Source: Gemmatimonadota bacterium (GTDB lineage: Bacteria > Gemmatimonadota > Gemmatimonadetes > Longimicrobiales > Longimicrobiaceae). From it: a DNA stretch of 58,862 bases. A model generated the notes under the pieces. That model worked only from the letters and a program-made list of their open reading frames with translations. It was not told the DNA's origin and did not search any database. Below, one piece after another: positions 39,571 through 46,858 of the stretch. The position numbers were made by a program, and so were the translations under genes. The DNA lies in the NCBI GenBank assembly GCA_028287185.1, contig JAQBQD010000070.1:1-58862 (forward strand). Direction: 5' to 3'. How positions within the stretch are numbered: the first letter of the stretch is position 1; each line of letters begins with the position of its first letter.

Positions 39571-40734
39571 GGTGGACACCCCGTTAGTCAGTGACGCACG
39601 CAGCGCGTCAGGAACTCCGTCCAGACCCATACGTGATCGGTGAGTCCGAGCGCCATCGCGGGAGAGCGATGCTGATACGTACGCCCATCCCGGAGCCCCG
39701 CCTGCTTGACCCGCAATGCCCGATGCGGCCGCATCCAGCTCTCCTCGAACAGACTCAGCGTCACGGCTGCATCCCACGTCGCGCTCCGCTTCGCAAAGGC
39801 GTGCGTCTTCCGCGTCAGGCAACTCAGCCGGTCACGCAGCACGCCGTTGCGCCGCTCGATGCGCACCGTGTGCATGCGGGCCGGCTTCGGTCCGAAGCAA
39901 TGCCGTACACGCACGTCCACGATCCGCCTCCCCTTCCGCCTCTTGATCACCTGCGTGAGCCCCACGCCCGGCGTCGTCTCCAGCCGCGGCCGTCCGGCAC
40001 GCCCGCTCCGCACCGGGTCGCGGTAGACCTGCTTCACCCACTTCTCGTAACTGCCGCTGCCGTCGCTCACCCACACGATCCCGCGGCGTCGCGCCGTACG
40101 TGCCCGCGTCCGTTCCACCCACTGCGGGCGCCGCCTCCTCCTCGCTCGACCCGAAGCCCCACGCCACCACGAACCGGCTCTCCCGCTCCTGGCTCAGGCA
40201 CCCCCAGCGCGGGCCGCACTCCACTGCTTCGCCCACCCCTTGTTCCTCCCCTGGCCCCTCTGGAGCGCTCGACTCCCGTTTCCGACGAACGACCAGAAGG
40301 CGTCGACCTCCACCTCGTCCAGCTCCACCTCCTTCACCAGCACCCCGGTCAGCTCCTCCGCATGCGAGCCCGCCAGGCGCAGCCACCTCCCGATCGTCTC
40401 GTACTTGTGCCCGCTGATCTCTTCCGCCGCCTGCAGGCTCCCGCGGCGCATCACGATCAGGAGCGTCCGCGCGATCTCCTCCACCGAGGTGTGCAGCCGG
40501 TACAGCGGCGTCCCGTGCGTTGGGCCGAAGCTCTTCCCACACCCCCGGCACTGCATGCGCGCGTGGCCCCGGCTGCTCCCGTTCTTCCGCACCGACGTGC
40601 TTCCGCAGTGCGGGCACGGATCCCTTGCTTCCCCTTGGCGGCTCCCCATTCTCTTCTCCCGGTCAGGATTCCAATCCCTTCCCCATCCCCGAATGATACA
40701 CTCTACAAAGTCAATGATAAAGGGAGTGACCACC
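39571..40734 (-). mobile_element. IS1-family insertion sequence
   Basis: About 1164 bases bounded by imperfect inverted repeats. The left end is GGTGGACACCCCGTTAGTCA (39571) then GTGA. The right end, read from 40734 on the minus strand, is GGTGGTCACTCCCTTTATCA then TTGA. They agree at most positions and share GGTG...CC..TTA..TGA with the known IS1 ends. The transposase gene fills the inside and its stop lies in the left repeat. I do not see an 8-9 base target duplication in the flanks, so the copy is probably old. Confidence 0.8.
39588..40649 (-). pseudogene. IS1-like transposase, frameshifted
   Basis: A DDE transposase of the InsAB type split over three frames. The first piece (ATG at 40649) has the InsA zinc ribbon CPHCGSTSVRKNG...RMQCRGCGKSF and a helix-turn-helix, and breaks near 40205 after RNKGWAKQWS. 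The second piece (WGCLSQERESRFVVAWGFGS) runs to about 40125. The third piece begins at VERTRARTARRRGIVWVSDG and continues to the stop at 39588 with ALGLTDHVWVWTEFL. IS1 uses one programmed -1 shift between InsA and InsB. Two frame changes here make loss of function likely, although one of them might be programmed. Confidence 0.75.
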
Positions 40735-41172
40735 CGAGTTCCACCCGGGCCATGAAAAGATCCCCGTGCCTCGCTGCGGCAAGGCACGGGGATCGTCGTT
40801 CGTTGGGAGTCGCCTGGCGGCTCAAGCCGCAGCGCTGCGGCTACGGCCTCCGCCGGTGGACCGCAGACCTTGCCCGGGCGCGACGGGTGCACCTTGCTTT
40901 CCAGGCCGTAGAACTTGCAGAAGCCCATGATGCCAGCGATTGGGGTCAACGGAGCTGTCCGTGCTCGGCACCCGGGTGCGCGGCTCGGCGTGCCCGCGAC
41001 GTCTGCCCGCCTCCATGCCGACCAAAATGCCGCACGATTCGGAACGGGCCGCGGGAGCAGAAGTCGATCATCTTTCGATCATGCCCGATCAGAGATCCGT
41101 GTTACGCGACACTATTGACGACTCCTTATAAACGGTTAATTTGAGATACAATCCGAGAAAGGGGGGGGGATC
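40735..41172. other. Intergenic region between IS1 and AraC-like gene
   Basis: 438 bases without a credible gene. It holds a perfect hairpin (40759-40794, listed separately) and a 16-base perfect palindrome GCCGCAGCGCTGCGGC at 40826-40841. From about 41085 the sequence turns AT-rich. TACAAT at 41147-41152 is a possible -10 for the gene at 41173; no -35 at normal spacing is clear. The binding site is a run of nine G residues (41161-41169). Confidence 0.4.
40759..40794 (-). terminator. Intrinsic terminator (minus-strand direction)
   Basis: GATCCCCGTGCCT / AGGCACGGGGATC is a perfect 13-base-pair stem with a 10-base loop. Read on the minus strand the stem is followed by TTTTC, so it fits an intrinsic terminator for leftward transcription. 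No leftward gene ends here now: it sits just outside the right end of the IS1 element. Confidence 0.65.
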
Positions 41173-41940
41173 ATGCACGCGCAAGTCGGATGTTGGAAGG
41201 CACCTTACTCCAACCAGTCCATCGCTTCCTTCGGGCCCTGGCAGGAAGCCAAGCCCGCCAATGGAGACATCCTTCTCATCCGGACGTATCCCGTTCCTTT
41301 CCCTCCGGCCCTGAACGAGGTCGGCAGCATTTCCCTGCCGGAGCTGGTGAAGGAGCTACGTAGCCGGTTCCCGGGGTCGCCCGTGGCCGTGTGGATCGCT
41401 GATGGACCACCCGAGTGCGTGATCGACCTAGTCCGCGCTGCCACCTCGGCCAGCGTCCGGGCGATCCTTGGCGGCCAGGCCGCCGACGCGGACCGCCTGC
41501 GTGAGGAGCTCACGTATCCGCAGGGTCTGAGCACCTTCGTCATGCGCTGGGCGTCCGATGCGGGCTACCTTCCGCCGGGCACGGTGCAGCAGGAGGTGCA
41601 CGCCCTGCTAGACGCGCCGCCGAACGTGCGCACACTCCAGCGACTCGCCATCAACCGGCACGAGGCCGCCCGCACCTGGCGGGGCCGCCTCCAGCAGTTC
41701 GGCCTTCCCACGCCCCGCGCTTGGCTGGGGCTGTCGCACGCGCTCCACATTGCGTTCTTCATGCAGCGCAACTCCACCGAGTCGCTCCAGACGCTGAGCG
41801 AGCGGCTCGGGATGCAGACGGTTGCGCACATGAGCCAACAGTTCAGGCGCGTGTTCGGCCTTCCTCCCGGTGACGTCCGCGACCTGCTCGGCGCAGAGCC
41901 GCTCCTCCATCGCTGGTTCAGCACCCGCCTCCGCCGCTGA
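41173..41940 (+). CDS. AraC-type HTH protein
   Basis: A 255-residue probable transcription regulator. The C-terminal third resembles the AraC HTH domain: a first helix region (ALHIAFFMQRNSTESLQTLS) followed by LGMQTVAHMSQQFRRVFGLP, which matches the second helix-turn-helix with its typical F..FG..P ending. The N-terminal part has the alternating beta/alpha pattern of a receiver-like domain (GDILLIRTYPVPFPPALNEV, VAVWIADGPPECVIDLVRAA) without a convincing phospho-acceptor Asp. It is convergent with the lanthipeptide synthetase 407 bases away; a link to it is only positional. Confidence 0.6.
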   Translation: MHAQVGCWKAPYSNQSIASFGPWQEAKPANGDILLIRTYPVPFPPALNEVGSISLPELVKELRSRFPGSPVAVWIADGPPECVIDLVRAATSASVRAILGGQAADADRLREELTYPQGLSTFVMRWASDAGYLPPGTVQQEVHALLDAPPNVRTLQRLAINRHEAARTWRGRLQQFGLPTPRAWLGLSHALHIAFFMQRNSTESLQTLSERLGMQTVAHMSQQFRRVFGLPPGDVRDLLGAEPLLHRWFSTRLRR

Positions 41941-42347
41941 CCGCCGACGATCTGCCATCCGACGTCCACGAGGTGCCGGATCGGATCGCGCCGAAGCGCC
42001 GGCGTCCGGCGATCGTGATCATGATGGGAGAATGACGCTTCAGCCGTTCCCAGCGCGACGAGGTGAAGCGCTCCGGATACGGTAGCTTTGCCTCTTGCGG
42101 GACTTCTCCCACCACCGCGCCTTCCGACGCATATGCTGTGCGTCAGGCAGGTGGCGGTCGAGGAACCGCGCCAGGGTCAGGAGCTTGCGCGGCGGAGCAC
42201 TCGCCCGCTGTAGCAGACGGAGGAGTTGGCCCCTGCCCCCGCCGTGAGATCCACCACGTGCTACACTCTCGGCATGGATCCTCCCCGGTTGCGTCTCCAT
42301 CCGTCGATCAAACAGCGGCGATACCGCGCGAGGGGTGTGGTGAACCC
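41941..42347. other. Convergent gap, AraC-like gene / lanKC
   Basis: 407 bases between two genes that point at each other. A minus-strand frame around 42045-42240 reads with many Arg residues (RKLLTLARFLDRHLPDAQHM) but has no start signal or family I recognise. It could be a decayed gene. No clear terminator hairpin is visible. Confidence 0.3.
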
Positions 42348-45116
42348 CTATGCCGCGGCGGCGATGGCGATGAGCGGCTGCGGGGTGGCGGCGGCGTCCC
42401 CGACCGGAGGGAAGGATGGTGCGCATTCGGGGAGGAGGTGGTCCGGGAAGAACGCCCGGTGGGTGCCCGGGGTAAGCAGGCGGTGCAGGAAGAGGGCGAT
42501 ACCCGAGGCGCCCATCCCGAAGTCGCTGGCCACGCGGTTCAGCCCGGCACCGGGGAACGCCACGCCCAAGCGCGTCGTCACCCGGTTGGGCAGCAGAATC
42601 TCGGCGATGCGGCCGGCGTGCTCGCGGTAACGCGCTTCGCCCGTGATCGCGTGCAGGTCCAAGAACAGCTCTCCCCATCCGGCGTAGCCCATGTCCTGCC
42701 ACAACTTGTTGGTCCAGCGGAACGTCACGGTCTGGGCGCACCGCTCGGCCCAGGCCCGAAGCTCGGGCGCGCGCGTGCACAGATAGAGGCGCGCCGCGGC
42801 CGCCCCGACGCCCGCCGAACCGTATACGACGTGCGGGGACCTGGACGTCCGCCGCCGGGTTCCGCCTACGGCCGGCCAGAATGCGTACCCGGCGAGGGGC
42901 GCCACCTGCGAGAACTCGAATTCCAGCGCCTCCTTCGCGACCGCCCAGTAGCGCGGCTCACGGGTGCACGCGCCGAGATAGGTAAAGAAGAGCGCGACTC
43001 CGCTGCCTCCTTCCGCTAGTCCGCACGGAACCTTTTTCTCGTCCGTCCGCCAGGCGATGCCGTGCACCCGGCGCTCGGCACGCCCCTCGAGCCGCGCGCC
43101 GATCCGGCGCGCGACCTCCCGGAGCTCCTCGTCGTCGAGGGCCTCCGAAACCGCGAGGGCGGCCAGCCCCACCCCGGCCAGGCCATGGAACAGGTCGAAC
43201 TCGGTTTCCAGAAGCGGGCTTGCGGCGGCCTCCAGAAGTAGGGGCCGCGCAGCCTCCGCACGTCCGCATGCGGTCAGCGTCAGTGCGACTCCGGCCTGGC
43301 CCAGGTAAAGTCCGGGGGGGCAGCGGCCGGGCTCGGCCATCCGCTCCACCCAGTCGAGCCACGCACCGGGCACCTCTCCGCGGAGCCGACGAACGTACTC
43401 GATGGGGCCGCAGGCGCCGAGCTGTATGCATACAGGGTTCAGGTGATGGGCCTGCGGTGAGGCGGGGAAGAGGCAGTCCGCGCGATGGGGCTCTGCACTC
43501 AGCTCGAAGAAGGAGCACACGCTCTCGCACACCTCGGCGAGCTCCGCGTGTAGTGCATCGGTGTGGGACTGTGTCCCGAAGGCCACCACGTTCCCTCCCG
43601 GCTGGCGCGGCGTCCACGGAACGTCGGACGCGCGTATTCCGCGCAGCGCGCGGCGGACCGCCTCTCCGTCCCAGCGCGAGGCGGGGTCCGGTTCCAGTAG
43701 CCCGCGCGCAATGGTCAGCAGCTCACGCGGCAGGCCCACCTCATCCATCATCATCTCGGTGGTCGTCAGCACCCCGCGGCGGTTCAGGCCCAAGCCGTTG
43801 GCCATCATCGAGCAGAGCTCCACCACCGTCGCACCCAGCGCGTGAAAGTCGTCCGCCCTGGTTGGCTCCGCGCCCGCCACCTGCTCGGCGGGCGCGAAGC
43901 CGGGGGTGTTGATCCCCGGTGCGAAGGGCTGCTGGCCGTGCCGCTCCCACGCGAACTCTAGGTCGATCAAGCACAGGCTTCCGTCGCGCCGCACCATCAC
44001 GTTATTCGCCGACAGGTCTCGGACGATGATCCCGCGGCGGTGGAACGCCTCGATCGCCCGCACGAGCTGCTCGATGACGTGCCGGAAGGTCCAGAACAGC
44101 CGGCGAGGGCTCGCGAGCTTCCGAGGCTTGAAGTAACGCGAAAGCGCGTACTCGCGCAGCAGTGCCCCCCGTACCTGCTCCTGCACAAGGTAGTGGTGTT
44201 CCCACACCTGAAAGTGGTCCACGTACCGGGGTGCCCACCGGGTCCCGTCGAGAAGGCGGAGGACCCGAGCCTCCTTGTGCAGGAGCGCCACGGCGTCGAT
44301 GGTGGAGTTGATGTACCCGGTGAACGGGCGGGCCTCGCGCACGACCACGGCTTCGCGCGTCTGGAGGTCGCGGGCGCGGTAGATGCCGCCCGTGTTGGAG
44401 TACTTCAGGATCCCTTCCACCTCGTAGCGACCGTTCAGCGTGACTTTCTTCGCGTCCCCCTCCACGACGCGTACGGGCCGGGCGCCGAAGGGGTCCTGTA
44501 CCCACTCGGGGATGTGATAGTAGCCGCGCCTGCGGTCCGAAACCGGTGCGCCGCCGGGGGCGACGATCTGCTCGGCTCGCCTGCCCCGGGCATTCAGCTC
44601 CTCGCGCGGCAAGTGCTGGCCGTAGCGGTAGAAGACGACACGGCTCCCCGGAATGCGGCGATCAGAGAGGATGTAGGGTCCTTCCAGCCCGGCCGTCGCC
44701 TGGCTGAGCGCCCGGCCCAGGCGGTGGAAGTGCGCATCGTCCTTCGGGTAGACCGTGATGAACTTCCCGCCCCCCTCCCGCGACCAGTTCTTTGCCAGCA
44801 TCAGGTACAGAAGCATGCGATCACATGCGAACTTGAACGGCGCGGTATCGTCCCGCAGCACGGATACCGCTTTCCGGAGGATGGTTACGGCATTTTCCGG
44901 CGTGGCGGAGAGATGCAGCTTCCAGCCCTGCGGCGGATTCGTCCATCCGGTGGGATGGACATAGGTCCATACCCCCTGCGGGTACAGGCCCCACTGCTCG
45001 CCCGGAAGAAGCTCCGACACGACGGAAGAGAACTCCGGGTCCGGCTTCCGCCGTTTGATGGACACGAAGAACTCGGGATCAAGTAGCGAGAAGACGGTGT
45101 CGTCGTGCGCGTTCAT
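42348..45116 (-). CDS. Class III-type lanthionine synthetase LanKC
   Basis: A 922-residue three-domain enzyme that phosphorylates Ser/Thr of a precursor, eliminates phosphate to dehydro-residues and adds Cys thiols to make (methyl)lanthionine. Residues 1 to about 220 are the lyase-type domain (KFACDRMLLYLMLAKNWSRE, then KFITVYP). Residues 228 to about 500 are a kinase: the loop GILKYSNTGGIYRARD, VVVREARP with Arg260 where a kinase has Lys, catalytic GIIVRDLSANNVMV (Asp367, Asn372) and LCLIDLEFAW (Asp385). From about 540 on is a LanC-like cyclase with GxxG repeats (GLYLGQAGVALTL, LFHGLAGVGLAAL, VVYGSAGVGAAAA). The Cys/Cys-His zinc ligands of LanC are not visible, which indicates class III, not IV. 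The ATG at 45116 is 90 bases after the precursor gene. Confidence 0.88.
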   Translation of the reverse strand: MNAHDDTVFSLLDPEFFVSIKRRKPDPEFSSVVSELLPGEQWGLYPQGVWTYVHPTGWTNPPQGWKLHLSATPENAVTILRKAVSVLRDDTAPFKFACDRMLLYLMLAKNWSREGGGKFITVYPKDDAHFHRLGRALSQATAGLEGPYILSDRRIPGSRVVFYRYGQHLPREELNARGRRAEQIVAPGGAPVSDRRRGYYHIPEWVQDPFGARPVRVVEGDAKKVTLNGRYEVEGILKYSNTGGIYRARDLQTREAVVVREARPFTGYINSTIDAVALLHKEARVLRLLDGTRWAPRYVDHFQVWEHHYLVQEQVRGALLREYALSRYFKPRKLASPRRLFWTFRHVIEQLVRAIEAFHRRGIIVRDLSANNVMVRRDGSLCLIDLEFAWERHGQQPFAPGINTPGFAPAEQVAGAEPTRADDFHALGATVVELCSMMANGLGLNRRGVLTTTEMMMDEVGLPRELLTIARGLLEPDPASRWDGEAVRRALRGIRASDVPWTPRQPGGNVVAFGTQSHTDALHAELAEVCESVCSFFELSAEPHRADCLFPASPQAHHLNPVCIQLGACGPIEYVRRLRGEVPGAWLDWVERMAEPGRCPPGLYLGQAGVALTLTACGRAEAARPLLLEAAASPLLETEFDLFHGLAGVGLAALAVSEALDDEELREVARRIGARLEGRAERRVHGIAWRTDEKKVPCGLAEGGSGVALFFTYLGACTREPRYWAVAKEALEFEFSQVAPLAGYAFWPAVGGTRRRTSRSPHVVYGSAGVGAAAARLYLCTRAPELRAWAERCAQTVTFRWTNKLWQDMGYAGWGELFLDLHAITGEARYREHAGRIAEILLPNRVTTRLGVAFPGAGLNRVASDFGMGASGIALFLHRLLTPGTHRAFFPDHLLPECAPSFPPVGDAAATPQPLIAIAAAA

Positions 45117-45147
45117 GGGCGCTTGATGCAATTGTGGCGGATGCGCG

Positions 45148-45175
45148 GGGGTGCATCCGTGCGCGGATGCACCCC
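45148..45175 (-). terminator. Attenuator-like hairpin between precursor and synthetase
   Basis: GGGGTGCATCCG-TGCG-CGGATGCACCCC is a perfect 12-base-pair stem with a 4-base loop, located between the precursor stop (45206) and the lanKC start (45116). It could stop most transcripts after the precursor, giving many copies of the peptide per enzyme, and also protect the precursor mRNA. Confidence 0.65.
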
Positions 45176-45205
45176 TCGCCGCTTACGACCGGCGCGGCAC
45201 AGCCG

Positions 45206-45406
45206 TCATTCCGCGGCGTGGCCCGGGCAGGTGCTGGTGCAGGAGACGGTGCAGGTGGACACGCAGCTGATGGTGCAGGTGCTGGTGCTGATCGGATCCG
45301 CAGCGTCCAGATAGCTCTCTCCGTACGCCTGGAGCGAAAGAACCTCCTCCATCGGGTCGCCGGGAATGCCGTTGTCGAATGGGTTGAGCGGGTTGAAATG
45401 ATTCAT
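45206..45406 (-). CDS. Lanthipeptide precursor with period-4 cysteine core
   Basis: A 66-residue peptide from the ATG at 45406, with GGAGGGAAGG as binding site. The leader holds EEVLSLQAY (21-29), matching the class III recognition helix pattern (L-x-L-Q). The core is Ser/Thr/Cys only at key places: cysteines at 44, 48, 52, 56 and 60, with Ser or Thr at nearly every position between (STSTCTISCVSTCTVSC, then TSTC). It ends PGHAAE. LanKC downstream would dehydrate Ser/Thr and form overlapping rings. There is no GG or AG double-glycine site; cleavage would need a separate protease. No second precursor is visible. I find no exporter next to it. Confidence 0.88.
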   Translation of the reverse strand: MNHFNPLNPFDNGIPGDPMEEVLSLQAYGESYLDAADPISTSTCTISCVSTCTVSCTSTCPGHAAE

Positions 45407-45769
45407 CCTTCCCTCCAGGGCTGAAAGGTGTCTTCACACCCTTTCCGTAGGGTGCACTCCACAGAGTAATTCCTGCATCGTTGCCGTACAGTCCCATTTT
45501 CGGCGGTTTCTTGCCGATGTCGTGTGGGGAGCGGCTGGACGCTAGGCGGTCCCCGGCTCGGTTCGTCGGCCGCGCGATACCCGCCGGCGGTCCGATGTGG
45601 TGCGGAGAACAACAAAGCTCGAAAACTCTAAGCGAATCCCCCGCAACGGTTTGCCTCATCCGAACCTTTCGCGGTTGCTCCGTTCGGGAATGACCGGTCT
45701 CGCCGACCCGGTCCGTGTCTCAGGCGATCCACGACGAAGCCTCGCTCCCCGATGAACCACGAGAGAAGC
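45407..45769. other. Divergent region, lanthipeptide precursor / methyltransferase
   Basis: 363 bases with no gene. It should contain the precursor promoter on the minus strand, but no clear -35/-10 pair stands out. Just upstream of the binding site a small hairpin (AAAGG..TGT / ACA.CCTTT, 45424-45445) could influence translation of the precursor. Confidence 0.35.
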
Positions 45770-46464
45770 ATGTCCCAGCCGATGGACCGAGCCGGGCTCC
45801 GCGCCAGCTACGACCGCGTCGCCGGCGAGTACGCGCGCAGGCTCGCGGGCGAGCTGGCGCACAAGCCCTTCGACCGTGCGTTCCTGGACCGGTTCGCGAT
45901 GCGGATCGGCGCCGACGGACCCATCGTGGAGGTGGGGTGCGGCCCAGGCCACGTGGCGGGCTACCTGCGCGCGCGCGGCGCACAGGTACGGGGGATGACC
46001 TCTCCCCGGCCATGGTGGAGCGGGCGCGGGCGCTCTTTCCGGACGTGCCGTTCGCGGTCGGCGACGTCACCGCCATCGACGCGGCCGATGGCTCGTGGGC
46101 GGGCGCGGTCGCGTTCTACTCGCTCATCCACCTGCCGCGCGCGGAGGTGGCCGCCGCCCTGCGCGAGCTGCGCCGCGTGCTGCTGCCGGACGCAACCCTG
46201 CTGGTCGCCTTCCACGTGGGGAACGAGATCCGCCACTTCGACGAGCTGTGGGGCGAGCCGGTGGACCTCGACTTCGTGTTCTTCACCTCCCCTGAGATGG
46301 AGGGCTACCTGCGCGCGGCGGGCTTCACGGTGGAGAGCCGCGAGGAGCGCGACCCCTATCCCGAGGTGGAGGCGCAGACCCGGCGCTGCTACATCGTCGC
46401 ACGCGCCTCCGATCCAGGCGACCTTCCGGACGGCGGCCGCCCGCACGTTGGACCCGACGGCTGA
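45770..46464 (+). pseudogene. SAM methyltransferase broken by a frameshift
   Basis: A class I methyltransferase in two frames. The first frame (ATG at 45770 after GAGAGAAGC) reads LRASYDRVAGEYARRLAGEL and motif I IVEVGCGPGHVAGYLRARGA. Near 45990-46000 the sense continues in another frame as DLSPAMVERARALFPDVPFA, then LIHLPRAEVAAALRELRRVL, ending at 46464. One missing base within GGGGGATGACC would explain it (expected GMDLSP). It is either a recent pseudogene or a sequencing error. The product would be about 230 residues. Confidence 0.75.
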
Positions 46465-46858
46465 GCGCGGACTCTCCCGTGACGCGGCTCCGCAGGCGAT
46501 GAACGATCCGTACGCGCGGCGAACCGATCGCACGCGTACGGATCGAGCGCGCGGGGAGGCCACTACAAATGCGGACTCATTTCGGTTAGAATGGGCTGCC
46601 GGCGCCCCCATGCGGAATCACCACGGCGTGGACACGGAGGTCCCTCGCTTCGGACGCCCTCTGCTCCCGGCGTGAGGATCTGCCTCGAAGCCCTGGTCCT
46701 TCGCCCGGACGACGACGGCCTGGCTCGGCTCGCCTGTCCCGTAGAGGAGGCTCCCCCATCCCTCTGCGCGCGCTTTGCGTCAGGCTGAAAACGCGTCGCA
46801 CCCCCGAGCGCCCATCTCGCCCTCGCCCCACCATCGCCCGCCGAAGGGAGCGCCGTTC
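46465..46858. other. Intergenic region upstream of NRPS gene
   Basis: 394 bases with no gene. A hairpin with a perfect 13-base stem, CGATCCGTACGCG (46504-46516) / CGCGTACGGATCG (46533-46545), and a 16-base loop lies 40 bases after the methyltransferase and may be its terminator. TAGAAT at 46587-46592 is a possible -10 for the NRPS, with only a weak -35. The NRPS binding site is GAAGGGAG at 46843-46850. Confidence 0.45.

Noticed and set aside
41115..41152. TTGACG ... TACAAT as promoter of the AraC-like gene
   Set aside because: The spacing (26 bases) is too long for a sigma-70 pair; only TACAAT was kept as a weak possible -10.
42040..42780. Minus-strand frame overlapping the end of lanKC, considered as an extra lanthipeptide gene
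   Set aside because: Mostly a shadow of the lanKC gene; the unique part is Arg-rich with no start signal and no precursor features.
45403..45615. Small minus-strand frame with cysteines upstream of the precursor, considered as a second precursor
   Set aside because: No leader motif, scattered cysteines and no ribosome binding site; it overlaps the true precursor start.
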